NCBI GenBank assembly: GCA_903905065.1
Contig: CAIVEW010000063.1
Span: 1 to 53,664, forward strand
From: an uncultured Bacteroidota bacterium
Lineage (GTDB): Bacteria; Bacteroidota; Bacteroidia; Chitinophagales; Chitinophagaceae
DNA length: 53,664 nucleotides
Direction: 5' to 3'
Shown here piece by piece: positions 35,074 to 42,990 of the stretch. The notes under the pieces were generated by a model. It did no database searches. It was given only the letters and a program-made list of their open reading frames with translations, and had not been told where the DNA came from. The translations under genes were made by a program, and so were the position numbers. Within the stretch, counting starts at the first letter, position 1; each line of letters opens with the position of its first letter.

Positions 35074-36288
35074 ATGCATTACAAAATTATATTAGACAAA
35101 CGACGATCCAGAAAGGATAATAAGTACCCGCTTAAGTTACGGGTATATGAAGGAGACAACTACAAGGATGCGTCCCTAAATATCAGCATTTATGAAACAG
35201 AGTGGGACGCAGACACACAAGTTGTTCTTAAAGAATGTAAGAACCATGGGCTATACAATGCCAAACTCACTCAGGAAAAAGCAGTTGCTGACAAGAGAGT
35301 CTTGTTTGGAATAGAGCCAGCCGCACCTCAAAAGCCCAAGAAGAAGTATTCTATCATAGAATATGGCAGAAAGCTATCCCACGAGTTTGAAAGAACTGGC
35401 AAAACTGGGAATAGCAAAGTGTATAACACAGCAGTTGAGATGTTACTCCGCTACACCAAGCAAAAAAATATCCTATTTGAGGAGATAGATTACAGCTTTC
35501 TACTGAGCTTTCAAAATGACCTACTACAAAGAGAGGTCGGGGTAAACACTATCTCAATTTACCTCAGAACCATAAGGGCAATCTTTAATAAGGCCATCAA
35601 TGAAGAGCTAACTGAGAACTACCCGTTTAAGAAGTTCAGGATTAAACAGCTACCTACCCCATCCAGAACCTTAACCATCGAGGAATTGAAGAAGATAGTT
35701 AGCTACAAGTGCTCAGGCGACAGGGAATTTAATAGGGACTTATTTCTTACATCATTTTGCCTTGTTGGTATCAACCTCTCAGACTTACTTACATTGACAA
35801 ACAAAAATATCGTTGATGGAAGGATAACCTTTTCACGTAGAAAGACTCATAAGATATATTCAATCCTTTTGCAAGGCCAAACCAATCGCTTCCTTGAGAG
35901 ATGGAGCAACAACAGCTACTATTTAATCCCTGTGCTGTCGCAAAAATATGAGGGAAAGGAGTTGCAAAAGAAGATAGGGCAAGCTATTCACGTGTGCAAC
36001 AACTACATGAAAAAGATAGCCAAGGACTTGGGAATACAAAAGGACATTTCCACTTACTATGCCCGTTACTCTTGGGCAAATGCAGCAAGAAACCTCGGGT
36101 ATTCAAAAGACTTGATAGCTGAGGCGCTTGGTCATGAGTACGGTAACAAAGTAACAGGTATCTATTTGGACGGATATAGTAATGAAGTATTGGACAAAGC
36201 AAATGAACAGGTTATCGCTGCGGTATTTAACCCTGCTCCAACTGCTAAGCAAAAGACTAAACAATCTAACAAACGAGCCTACTATTGA
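35074..36288 (+). CDS. tyrosine site-specific integrase
   Basis: A 404-residue recombinase with an N-terminal arm-type domain (about 1-90), a SAM-like core-binding domain (about 95-190: LLSFQNDLLQREVGVNTISI) and a C-terminal catalytic domain. Visible catalytic parts: R in YYARYSWANAA, H in ALGHEYGNKV and the presumed nucleophile Tyr in GIYLDGY. The first-box Arg of GLR-type integrases seems replaced (LVGINLSDLL), a form I believe occurs in one Bacteroidota subgroup. The ATG at 35074 is chosen over the TTG at 35056. It lies against the left attachment repeat, the usual place for the enzyme that catalysed insertion at the tRNA. Confidence 0.92.
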   Translation: MHYKIILDKRRSRKDNKYPLKLRVYEGDNYKDASLNISIYETEWDADTQVVLKECKNHGLYNAKLTQEKAVADKRVLFGIEPAAPQKPKKKYSIIEYGRKLSHEFERTGKTGNSKVYNTAVEMLLRYTKQKNILFEEIDYSFLLSFQNDLLQREVGVNTISIYLRTIRAIFNKAINEELTENYPFKKFRIKQLPTPSRTLTIEELKKIVSYKCSGDREFNRDLFLTSFCLVGINLSDLLTLTNKNIVDGRITFSRRKTHKIYSILLQGQTNRFLERWSNNSYYLIPVLSQKYEGKELQKKIGQAIHVCNNYMKKIAKDLGIQKDISTYYARYSWANAARNLGYSKDLIAEALGHEYGNKVTGIYLDGYSNEVLDKANEQVIAAVFNPAPTAKQKTKQSNKRAYY

Positions 36289-36369
36289 TATTTTTTTCAT
36301 AGAGTGTTTTTTAATCAATATAAAGTTCACAATAATCTATTACAATAACTCTTACAAAAATGTTAAACA

Positions 36370-37254
36370 ATGCAACTACAACAAGCCAGCCGTAAGAAGG
36401 CTAAACTGAAACTTGGGTTACAAGGAGCAAGTGGTTCTGGTAAAACCAAGAGTGCCCTGCTAATAGCCTATGGGCTATGTGGGGACTGGAGTAAAATAGC
36501 AGTGGTGGACACTGAGAACAGTTCTGCAGACCTTTATGCAGACCTGGGAGCATATAAGACGCTCAGCTTAGAGCCGCCATACAGCCCTGAACGCTACATT
36601 GAGGGCATTCAAATCTGCTTAGATGCGGGAATGGAAGTAATCATCATTGACAGCACTACACATGAGTGGGACTTTATCCTTGATTGGCATAGCTCCCTAA
36701 CAGGCAACAGCTTCACTAACTGGGCTAAAGTCACACCAAGACATGAAGCCTTCGTAAACAAAATTCTCCAGTCAAATGCCCATTTCATTTGCACCATACG
36801 CAGCAAGACTGACTATGTTTTGTCAGAGAAGAATGGTAAGCAAGTGCCTGAAAAGGTGGGCATGAAGGGTGTACAAAGGGAGAACCTTGAGTATGAATTC
36901 ACTTGTGTCCTGGAGCTTGATATGAAGCACCTTGCAAAAGCATCAAAGGATCGCACAGGTCTCTTTGGTGGTAAACCTGAGTTTGTACCAACTATAGCAA
37001 TAGGTCAACAGCTATTGGAGTGGTGTAACCTGGGTGCAGAAGCTATACCAATGGTAACCTTAGAGGACATGCAGCGCCTGATTAAGGCCTGTAATACTTC
37101 CAAGGAACTTAACACCCTGTACTATGCCCACCCCAAGTACCAGCAAGTCCTAAACCATGAATTCTCTGCCCGTAATGAGCAGGTTAAAGCAAACAACATT
37201 GTTAACCAAACCAATCCGCAACAAAATGGAACTGCAAACGTTCAACCCAACTAA
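36370..37254 (+). CDS. RecA-core ATPase (AAA, Sak4-like phage recombination type)
   Basis: A 294-residue protein. Walker A is GASGSGKT (about 20-27), the Walker B-like strand is VIIIDSTTHEW (about 91-101), and a later Arg/Lys-rich segment (CTIRSKTDYVL) follows. This is the short RecA/AAA_24 type common in phages and mobile elements, of which Sak4 proteins aid single-strand annealing or recombination. The C-terminus is low-complexity (Asn/Gln). Its last 29 bases overlap the start of the DUF3871 gene, so the two are coupled. It probably serves element replication or recombination; the exact role is inferred. Confidence 0.85.
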   Translation: MQLQQASRKKAKLKLGLQGASGSGKTKSALLIAYGLCGDWSKIAVVDTENSSADLYADLGAYKTLSLEPPYSPERYIEGIQICLDAGMEVIIIDSTTHEWDFILDWHSSLTGNSFTNWAKVTPRHEAFVNKILQSNAHFICTIRSKTDYVLSEKNGKQVPEKVGMKGVQRENLEYEFTCVLELDMKHLAKASKDRTGLFGGKPEFVPTIAIGQQLLEWCNLGAEAIPMVTLEDMQRLIKACNTSKELNTLYYAHPKYQQVLNHEFSARNEQVKANNIVNQTNPQQNGTANVQPN

Positions 37255-38230
37255 GGAACCTGTAGAAGTGGGCGCAGCCCTTACCCAGGTCATTGAAGAG
37301 ATAGAGGTTATATCCTCATCTAAACCTTTTATAGAGGCAAATACTATAGGCGCAACCTTGCATGAGATAAACAATAAGCATATCATACCTGTCTTTGTCA
37401 AGGAGAATGAGCCTGCAATAAGCCAAGGTGAATTCATTGATGCCACGGTTCAGGCAATTAACAGGGTATATGCAGGAGAGACCATTCTTAAGCCTAATAT
37501 AAGGCTCTCCCATGCAATCAAGGGCAGAATACCAGAGGCTCGGAATAAGCCTGCAAATGCCCTCCTTGACCATGAAAAGACTATCTATTATGAACGTATG
37601 GCTTTTACTATTGAAGTCCCTACAATTAGCACAGAAATAGAGGGCAGCAGGCTCAACCTTACAATAGGTGGAGTTAAGGCTTATAACCTTGACAGCTTAA
37701 TGAGCAAGAGCAGCGACCAGCATTTTAAGGTGTTTGTTGGGTTTAAGAACTTGGTTTGTACAAACCTTTGTGTTCACACAGACGGCTTCATGGGGAATCT
37801 GAGAGTAAAGAGCCTTGACATGCTCTATAATGCAATTCTTTCCCTGCTAATGGAGTTCAATGCCGTTCAAATGACACAGGAGCTATCACAGTTCCACCAG
37901 CATGAATTATCTGAGGTGCAGTTTGCCCAACTGATAGGCAGATGCAGACTCTATAGACACATGCCAGACAATATGAAGCTGGGTATACCTGAGATGAACC
38001 TGGGTGATGCACAAATTAACTCAGTGTGTAAAGACTACTATGCTGACAACAGCTTTGCCTGCAACCCAGACGGAAGCATTAACCTGTGGCGTCTTTATAA
38101 CCTTTTCACGGGGGCTAACAAGAGTAGCTACATTGATCAGTTCCTTGATAGGTCAGAGAATGCATACAGCCTTACAAGGGAACTAATGAGTGCTTTAAAG
38201 AACAAATCCACTTGTTGGTTCCTAAATTAA
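37226..38230 (+). CDS. DUF3871 family protein
   Basis: A 334-residue protein. The segments HAIKGRIPEARNKPANALL, YYERMAFTIEVPTI, LTIGGVKAYNLDSL and FVGFKNLVCTNLCVHTDG match the DUF3871 family, found on Bacteroidota mobile elements. No catalytic motif is known. I choose the ATG at 37226, which overlaps the ATPase gene by 29 bases; the in-frame ATG at 37157 would deepen the overlap. The pairing with a Sak4-like ATPase suggests a DNA-processing or replication role. AACCTGGGT occurs within the coding region (37997) and its variant at 37283. Confidence 0.85.
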   Translation: MELQTFNPTKEPVEVGAALTQVIEEIEVISSSKPFIEANTIGATLHEINNKHIIPVFVKENEPAISQGEFIDATVQAINRVYAGETILKPNIRLSHAIKGRIPEARNKPANALLDHEKTIYYERMAFTIEVPTISTEIEGSRLNLTIGGVKAYNLDSLMSKSSDQHFKVFVGFKNLVCTNLCVHTDGFMGNLRVKSLDMLYNAILSLLMEFNAVQMTQELSQFHQHELSEVQFAQLIGRCRLYRHMPDNMKLGIPEMNLGDAQINSVCKDYYADNSFACNPDGSINLWRLYNLFTGANKSSYIDQFLDRSENAYSLTRELMSALKNKSTCWFLN

Positions 38231-38236
38231 GCCGCT

Positions 38237-38482
38237 ATGAAGAGAGGCTATAAAGTACAATACGGTAGTACCAACAGCATCCTCCTTGTAAACTCGCTTG
38301 GTCGTATCAAACAACTATACACACCATTCAGAGTTAAGGTAGAGGAGGACACTGAAAGCTTAAAGAAGGGCACGTATGTCTATGTAGAGGAAGTAGCCAG
38401 TGATCCCCAGGACAGGCTTATTTTCCTTACGAATACAGGGGCCTACTTGCACAGTAGCTTTAGGATAGTTGCGTCCTTTTAA
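38237..38482 (+). CDS. small hypothetical protein of the element
   Basis: An 81-residue protein, 6 bases after the DUF3871 stop and so in the same operon. Its pattern of alternating hydrophobic strands (YKVQYGSTNSILLVNSLG, then GTYVYVEEV and RLIFLTNTGAYL) suggests a small beta-barrel, for example a KOW/SH3-like fold, but no family is recognised. Confidence 0.7.
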   Translation: MKRGYKVQYGSTNSILLVNSLGRIKQLYTPFRVKVEEDTESLKKGTYVYVEEVASDPQDRLIFLTNTGAYLHSSFRIVASF

Positions 38483-39239
38483 CCTGGGTGAATAAAGCAT
38501 GACCCTAGCATTGAGCATTGGGGCTTTTGCCCAGGTTTAAAACGCAACAGAGATTATGTTGTATCTTCTTTCTGGCAGATTTAAGGGGTCAACCTGGGTG
38601 CACACCATGGTTGCCCTTTCTGCTTGTTTCTTGTGAGACGGACTATCTCTTAAATATAAGTCCCCTGAGAATGAAATGTAAGTAGTAAATCATCAACCAT
38701 ACGGTTTGTATCTGGTGTACCGTATGGACATTAAGATAGAATCCGTATGGTTTGCCCATTCAATTACCACAGAGGGGCTTCGCCCCAAACCATGGTCTAC
38801 CTAAACAAACCTGGGTTAAAACCAGCCCCAAAAAGGCCTGTTCCAAGGTAGCCAACAAGCCCATCGTACACAATTTACCCATGTCATTGTATAGCCTTGC
38901 AGGTAGAATATGTACGATAAGAACTATCCTGGCAAACCTACACATAGTTGCTTTAGCCAACCTTGGTCTTTCCTATAAAGTTGCACAAACAAGTTACCCA
39001 GGTTACCCTGCACAAAGCAGTCAATCGACAATAAAATCCCCCAACCTTAATTGGGAAGTGTGATAAAACTGTCGAATAAACCATGCAGGGGGAGGAGAAA
39101 AAAACACCTACACCCTATAGGACTATGCGGGGAATTTTTCGCCCCCTAGGTATTTGAAGTGCAACAGGGCTTAGTCATAGCGCTTATTTGCCTCATAATA
39201 AGGAGTATCTGTATAAAGGATGTTGGATTACAGCCTGGG
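38483..39239. other. large non-coding region of the element, possible origin or control region
   Basis: 757 bases without a convincing gene. It holds most of the AACCTGGGT copies, the CCATACGG inverted repeat (38697-38727), a GGGGCTTCGCCCC mini-hairpin (38774-38786), and a possible stem GGGGAA/TTCGCCCC near 39130-39145. This density of short repeats suits a replication origin, transfer origin or regulatory hub. No relaxase-type nick site could be identified. Confidence 0.5.
38697..38750. promoter_or_regulatory. CCATACGGT inverted repeat with third half-site
   Basis: CCATACGGT (38697-38705) and ACCGTATGG (38719-38727) are perfect complements with a 13-base spacer; a third half-site CCGTATGG lies at 38743-38750. 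The layout is that of an operator bound by a dimeric DNA-binding protein. Confidence 0.5.
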
Positions 39240-39854
39240 TCAAAAAGCTATAGCAGGAATAGACGGCATAATTTGCATTGAAGTTTTGTTTACAATTTCC
39301 CTGATCACTTGATCCAGTTTTTCAGACGAATCAAGTATGCCGTTTATTATCTCATTTACATCTAAATCAGATTGATTGCTTTTGAACAACATTGCCAATC
39401 CAAGAATAGTCGCCAATGGGCCTCGAACATTGTGGGATTGTATCCATGCTATTTGACGCAGTTGCTCATTCTGTTCCTCCAGTCGTAGTGTATTTACCTT
39501 TTGTTCAGTGATGTCATATACCATTCCCAAGAGGCATACTGGCTTGCCAATAATGTCATCTTCATATGCAGTCAATGAACGAACATGCCTTACTGTATGA
39601 TCATCTTGCTTAATGATACGATGGGAAAAGTCGGCATTTCCCATTTCATACTCATTTGCCTTCATGACCTTAAGTACATAACTGACTTCGTCGGGGTGTA
39701 TGTAAGACATCCAAGCCTCAAAGGAATGTTTGTTATCTTCAGGTGCAAGCCCATATATCCTGCATGCTTCTTCACTCCAGGTCCCAATACCTGTTGAGTA
39801 ATCAAGTTCCCAGCTTCCAAAGTGCACAAACTTCTGTGCTTGTTTCATTCGCAT
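39240..39854 (-). CDS. PAS domain plus HisKA-like protein without kinase domain
   Basis: A 204-residue cytoplasmic protein. A PAS fold (about 8-120: FGSWELDYSTGIGTWSEEA, then YEDDIIGKPVCLLGMVYDIT) leads by a short coiled coil to an H-box-like segment (QSHNVRGPLATILGLAML, about 137-155) and its partner helix. The HATPase domain expected of a histidine kinase is absent; the protein stops 45 residues after the H-box. It may be a degraded kinase or a sensor that dimerises with, or is phosphorylated by, a host kinase. In-frame stop TAA lies just upstream of the ATG, so the N-terminus is complete. Confidence 0.8.
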   Translation of the reverse strand: MRMKQAQKFVHFGSWELDYSTGIGTWSEEACRIYGLAPEDNKHSFEAWMSYIHPDEVSYVLKVMKANEYEMGNADFSHRIIKQDDHTVRHVRSLTAYEDDIIGKPVCLLGMVYDITEQKVNTLRLEEQNEQLRQIAWIQSHNVRGPLATILGLAMLFKSNQSDLDVNEIINGILDSSEKLDQVIREIVNKTSMQIMPSIPAIAF

Positions 39855-39982
39855 TACTGATAGTTTTTAAGTAATTGTCTTATCCACCTTCCTACAACAA
39901 ACCTATTCTTAAATAAAATGGGGAAAGCCACCACAGCAATCCCCACTATAAAAGACAAATGCCTCTAATTGCTTAGTGGCAC

Positions 39983-40189
39983 CTATTTCTTTGAACCATT
40001 CTTGTCAGCAAGCTTCTTAGCTGCTTCTTTAGAATGATCATCAGCTTGTGCATCATGCCCCTTGGCTATTTGCGCATGCTGTGATGCTTTTTCTTCATTT
40101 CCATCCTGATGGCTTTTATGCGCTTCAGTCTGATGCTTAGCTGCCATGTCATAATGCTTGGCTGCTTCTTCGTGATGATTGTGTTTCAT
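39983..40189 (-). CDS. small His/Ala/Lys-rich helical protein
   Basis: A 68-residue hydrophilic protein made of repeated helical heptads (AAKHYDMAAKHQTEAHKSH) and a basic end. Such proteins are common in Bacteroidota and are thought to be stress-related, with no known mechanism. Composition suggests a coiled coil or metal-binding helix. The clean start and stop and the biased but regular pattern support a real gene. Confidence 0.7.
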   Translation of the reverse strand: MKHNHHEEAAKHYDMAAKHQTEAHKSHQDGNEEKASQHAQIAKGHDAQADDHSKEAAKKLADKNGSKK

Positions 40190-40240
40190 ACTTTAATTGT
40201 TTGCCTAACATGGCAGTATAATCGTGCCAGCAATACATAA

Positions 40241-40468
40241 TCAATCCTCACATAATACGTATATACTGTCCAGTTTATCTTCTGTTAAGGCAATCATCTG
40301 ACGAATAGGCAAGGTTTTACTGACTGTTAAATCCTTAGTAGGTTGAAGGGTAAGCTTTACGTGGTGATGAAATACACTGCTGTCTTTGTAGTTTGCTAAA
40401 ACAAAATGATTATAGCCTTCATCCAGAAGTTTCTTACCTAAATCCTTGGTAAAGGGCACATGTTTCAT
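40241..40468 (-). CDS. small hypothetical protein
   Basis: A 75-residue protein from the ATG at 40468; a TTG at 40513 would add 15 residues. It begins with the basic MKHVPFTKDLGKKLL and has YNHFVLANYKDSSVFHHHVKL further on. No family is recognised. The spacing to the neighbouring minus-strand gene (51 bases) would allow a shared transcript. Confidence 0.55.
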   Translation of the reverse strand: MKHVPFTKDLGKKLLDEGYNHFVLANYKDSSVFHHHVKLTLQPTKDLTVSKTLPIRQMIALTEDKLDSIYVLCED

Positions 40469-40513
40469 CAGATTAACTTTTACGAGTACACCACTAATAA
40501 CAGTCTGTAGCAA

Positions 40514-40766
40514 CTAAGACTTGAAAGTTCAGCTAATACTTCTCGACTAAAGTAGCTATCAGGAAACCCCTACTATCTGATTTAGGTCAGTATGACCGCT
40601 GATATTAGTTAATAGACTAGCATCCTATGTATTGCAAAGTCAACTCTATCAAATCTGGTATACTAATTAGCATGCACACATAAAGAAACACCACCATATA
40701 GGCATTCCCATTAAGGAATGACCAAGGTCTTTACATCACATTATTCACCTTTAAAAACATACGCTT
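40514..40766. promoter_or_regulatory. divergent regulatory gap in the element
   Basis: 253 bases between a minus gene and a plus gene. A small inverted repeat GGTCA-GTA-TGACC (40585-40597) might be an operator. No clear TTTG/TAnnTTTG pair was found. Confidence 0.3.
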
Positions 40767-41219
40767 ATGGCACCACAGATTGCCACAATAGAAGATTTCA
40801 CTTACAGGTATTTCAACCTGCAACAAACAGCCCTTGTAGATAACCTGCTGTATGAGGATAAACACATGGAGCTATTCAACAACCTCTACAACCTCCATAT
40901 ATACACAATGGAGCTATCCTCAGGCACATTTACAGGCACGCATCAGCAGCTAATGATAAAGAAGGCAGCTATACTGGAAGTGCTAAAGCACAGCAAGAGC
41001 AAGGCCTTACAAAAGGATATTGAGCTATTGGAAGCAAACAGAGGTACAGAGCGCACAGTATATGAATGGTATGCTATACCTTACTGGATAGCCAGATATT
41101 TCATAGACAATGATGAAATAGTATTGGCCTGGAAGGATTGCTATTGGTGGGGGGTATCAATGGTTGGGCAACCATTATCAATAATCCCCTCTATAGTTGA
41201 ACTATACAGCCAGATTTAA
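40767..41219 (+). CDS. hypothetical protein of the element
   Basis: A 150-residue, largely helical protein with an aromatic-rich C-terminal part (YEWYAIPYWIARYF, then LAWKDCYWWGVS). No domain is recognised. It is the last gene before the right attachment repeat, 102 bases away, a position often used for cargo. The ATG is well placed and the codon use fits the other element genes. Confidence 0.7.
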   Translation: MAPQIATIEDFTYRYFNLQQTALVDNLLYEDKHMELFNNLYNLHIYTMELSSGTFTGTHQQLMIKKAAILEVLKHSKSKALQKDIELLEANRGTERTVYEWYAIPYWIARYFIDNDEIVLAWKDCYWWGVSMVGQPLSIIPSIVELYSQI

Positions 41220-41321
41220 CTACAGAATTAGAAACCATATTGTTTAACCTGCAAATACCTTGCGCAACTGAATGAATTAGATGCCTAAATAGGCTGAAAC
41301 CCTTACTGCGAGCGAAGCGAG

Positions 41322-41383
41322 GAACCCGCGACCCTCAGCTTGGGAAGCTGATGCTCTACCAACTGAGCTACTTCCGCTTATTG
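41322..41383 (+). repeat. attachment-site direct repeat, right copy
   Basis: Identical over 62 bp to 34944-35005. It contains the 5' part of tRNA-Gly(CCC) read on the minus strand and stops in the T arm, where the element sequence GCGAGCGAAGCGAG replaces the tRNA 3' end. This truncated copy is not a functional tRNA. Confidence 0.9.
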
Positions 41384-41459
41384 GCGTAAAAATAGGTTTT
41401 TCTTTTGAAAATTCAGGGAGCAAGTGTAAAAGAACAAATACAAATCGTTTTTCGATTTA

Positions 41460-42230
41460 TCACTCGACAACGAAAATCTTTCCACCACGAAAATCCTTAT
41501 GCTCTCCATGCTTCACGTATCCAAGTTGGTTGGTGAGCATAAAGGTATTGCCTATTTTGAAATCAGCGGTGTTGCAGTGGTGATGACCGTAGATCCAGTA
41601 GTCTATGTTTGAGGGTTCAATAAAATCATGCAACTCCGTGGCGAATGCCTGGCTGAGCAGGTCGCCTCTGTACTTTGCTGGGTAGTGCATAAAGGTGGGT
41701 ATATGGTGGGTCATTACAATTTTTCGCGAGGACCCGGCATCGGCAACTGCCTGCTCAATAAATTTGAGGCTCGCATCATGCAGGCTGTTATAGGTGGGAA
41801 TGTCCAGTTTGCCGCGACCATTATTGATGACATGAAAATCGCTCATGGCTTTTGTTACTGGTAATTCATCGGCTGGGTTTATGTGACTCCAGAGTGTGGA
41901 ACAGATCAGCGTGGTCTCCTCGTCAACAGCAACACTTGTATTGTTCACCAGGAACACATTGTCCCTGATAGCTTCCATCACCGCCCCATTTCTGCGAGCA
42001 ATATCTGATCCGTAATATTCGTGGTTCCCGGGCACCCAGTAGGTGGCTTTAAAATTACGGGATACAAAATCGAAGAAATAGTTGTGCTGATCCAGCACAG
42101 CAAAAGGCACGATATCTCCGGCCAGCAACAATATATCCCCTTTTACTTCCAGCGGATATCTACGCACCAATCTGCTGTTCAGGTCAAATTCCAGGTGCAG
42201 ATCAGAGCAGTATTGTATGGTTAACGGCAT
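41460..42230 (-). CDS. calcineurin-like metallophosphoesterase
   Basis: A 256-residue phosphoesterase. The metal-binding blocks are complete: YCSDLHLEFD (DxH), LLLAGDIVPF (GDx), VPGNHEYYG (GNHE), then VMTHHIPT (H) and YGHHHCN (GHxH). The substrate of this family varies (nucleotides, phosphoproteins, phospholipids) and cannot be read from sequence. No signal peptide. I start at the ATG at 42230 (MPLTIQYCSDLH); the longer reading to 42308 has a basic, unrelated N-terminus. It lies outside the element, next to the right repeat. Confidence 0.9.
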   Translation of the reverse strand: MPLTIQYCSDLHLEFDLNSRLVRRYPLEVKGDILLLAGDIVPFAVLDQHNYFFDFVSRNFKATYWVPGNHEYYGSDIARRNGAVMEAIRDNVFLVNNTSVAVDEETTLICSTLWSHINPADELPVTKAMSDFHVINNGRGKLDIPTYNSLHDASLKFIEQAVADAGSSRKIVMTHHIPTFMHYPAKYRGDLLSQAFATELHDFIEPSNIDYWIYGHHHCNTADFKIGNTFMLTNQLGYVKHGEHKDFRGGKIFVVE

Positions 42231-42262
42231 GTACGGGCAATCATTTATTTTCGCAACAGTTC

Positions 42263-42690
42263 TTAGATCTTCCCCTTCAAATAAGCGAGTAGATCGTCTT
42301 CGTCCCAACTGCCGTTGTATCTCTCTCCATTAATAAAAAAGGTGGGCGTGCCGTTCACTCCGCTGGTTACACCGCTTTCAAAATCATTCTCCACTTTATC
42401 CAGCACAGCGGGCTTTTCAAAATCGACTTCAAATTGCTTCACATCGAGGCCTATCACGGCTGCGTACTTAATTAAGTGGGAGTCACCGAGGTGCTCCTGA
42501 TGCTCATAGATCGTGTCGTGCATCTCCCAGAACTTGCCCTGCAACGCCGCCGTCTCGGCGGCCACCGCAGCGTTAGTGGCATTGGGATGCACTTCAGCCA
42601 ACGGGAAATTGCGAAATACAAATTTCAGTTTATCTCCCAATTTTTTCTGTATACTCTTTATTATCGGATAGGCGCGACCGCAATGCGGGT
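42263..42690 (-). pseudogene. DsbA-like thioredoxin-fold fragment
   Basis: This frame reads CGRAYPIIKSIQKKLGDKL, then FVFRNFPLAEVHPNATNA and a normal C-terminal half (SGVNGTPTFFINGERYNG with the cis-Pro loop TPTF) to the stop at 42263. It is the body of a DsbA-type disulfide oxidoreductase, but the active site should be CPHC; here the upstream residues are HPHC, so the first Cys and the whole N-terminal strand are missing. It is joined out of frame to a peroxiredoxin fragment. The initiation codon at 42640 (MGDKL) is unlikely to make a working enzyme. Confidence 0.7.
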
Positions 42691-42990
42691 GGAAACTTCT
42701 CCCTTAGGCTCAAAATCGGCCATTAACGGGAAATGTAACTTCCTGTCTTGTGCAAAGGCCAGATGGCACCATTTGCTGTCTACTGAAATGCCCAGCAATT
42801 GTGCGTTATGCTTTTGAAAAATCTTAAGCATTTCATTATAAAGCGCCATCTGATCGCTGCAAACCGGGCTCCAGTCTGCGGGGTAAAATGCAAGTATTAC
42901 CCTTTTACCTTTTAACTGGCTTAAGGACAGTTTTTGATCTGGTGTAGTATTCAAAGAAAAATCCGGTGCCTGAGTTCCTGTCTTTAACAT
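42661..42990 (-). pseudogene. peroxiredoxin (AhpC/TSA) N-terminal fragment
   Basis: Residues 1-95 are a clear peroxiredoxin: APDFSLNTT, KGKRVILAFYPADWSPVC (peroxidatic Cys about 48) and LLGISVDSKWCHLAF, up to ADFEPKGEVS. There the family sequence should continue through the RxYGV block, but it breaks into TRIAVAPIR and a stop. The break is the same point where the DsbA-like frame begins, so a deletion removed the peroxiredoxin C-terminus and the DsbA N-terminus. The original arrangement could have been two adjacent genes or one fusion protein. Confidence 0.7.

Larger units (their letters stand above)
37027..39240 (+). repeat. iterated AACCTGGGT motif
   Basis: Exact copies at 37027, 37997, 38481, 38591, 38808 (plus) and 38996 (minus); one-mismatch copies at 37283 (minus), 38529 (minus) and 39232 (plus). 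Four exact plus copies extend to AACCTGGGTG. Six of nine lie in or at the edges of the non-coding stretch. I saw no exact copy elsewhere in the window. Chance would give less than one in the whole window. Confidence 0.75.
34944..41383 (+). mobile_element. integrative element in tRNA-Gly(CCC)
   Basis: About 6.4 kb between two 62-bp direct repeats of the tRNA. It starts with a tyrosine integrase reading inward 68 bases from the left repeat. The cargo, in order: integrase, Sak4-like ATPase, DUF3871 protein, small unknown (plus strand); a non-coding region with iterated AACCTGGGT and CCATACGG palindromes; PAS/HisKA protein, His-rich helical protein and a small unknown (minus strand); a 150-residue unknown (plus). 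No relaxase, mating-pair, capsid or terminase gene is seen, so it is not self-transmissible in any way visible here and may be mobilised by, or be a satellite of, another element. Confidence 0.85.

Noticed and set aside
38752..39063. Open reading frame of 103 codons in the element's non-coding region
   Set aside because: It starts at TTG within the operator-like repeats, contains two AACCTGGGT motifs, and its composition does not look like a folded protein.
41322..41383. Second tRNA-Gly gene
   Set aside because: It lacks the T arm and 3' acceptor strand, so it is only the attachment-site copy.
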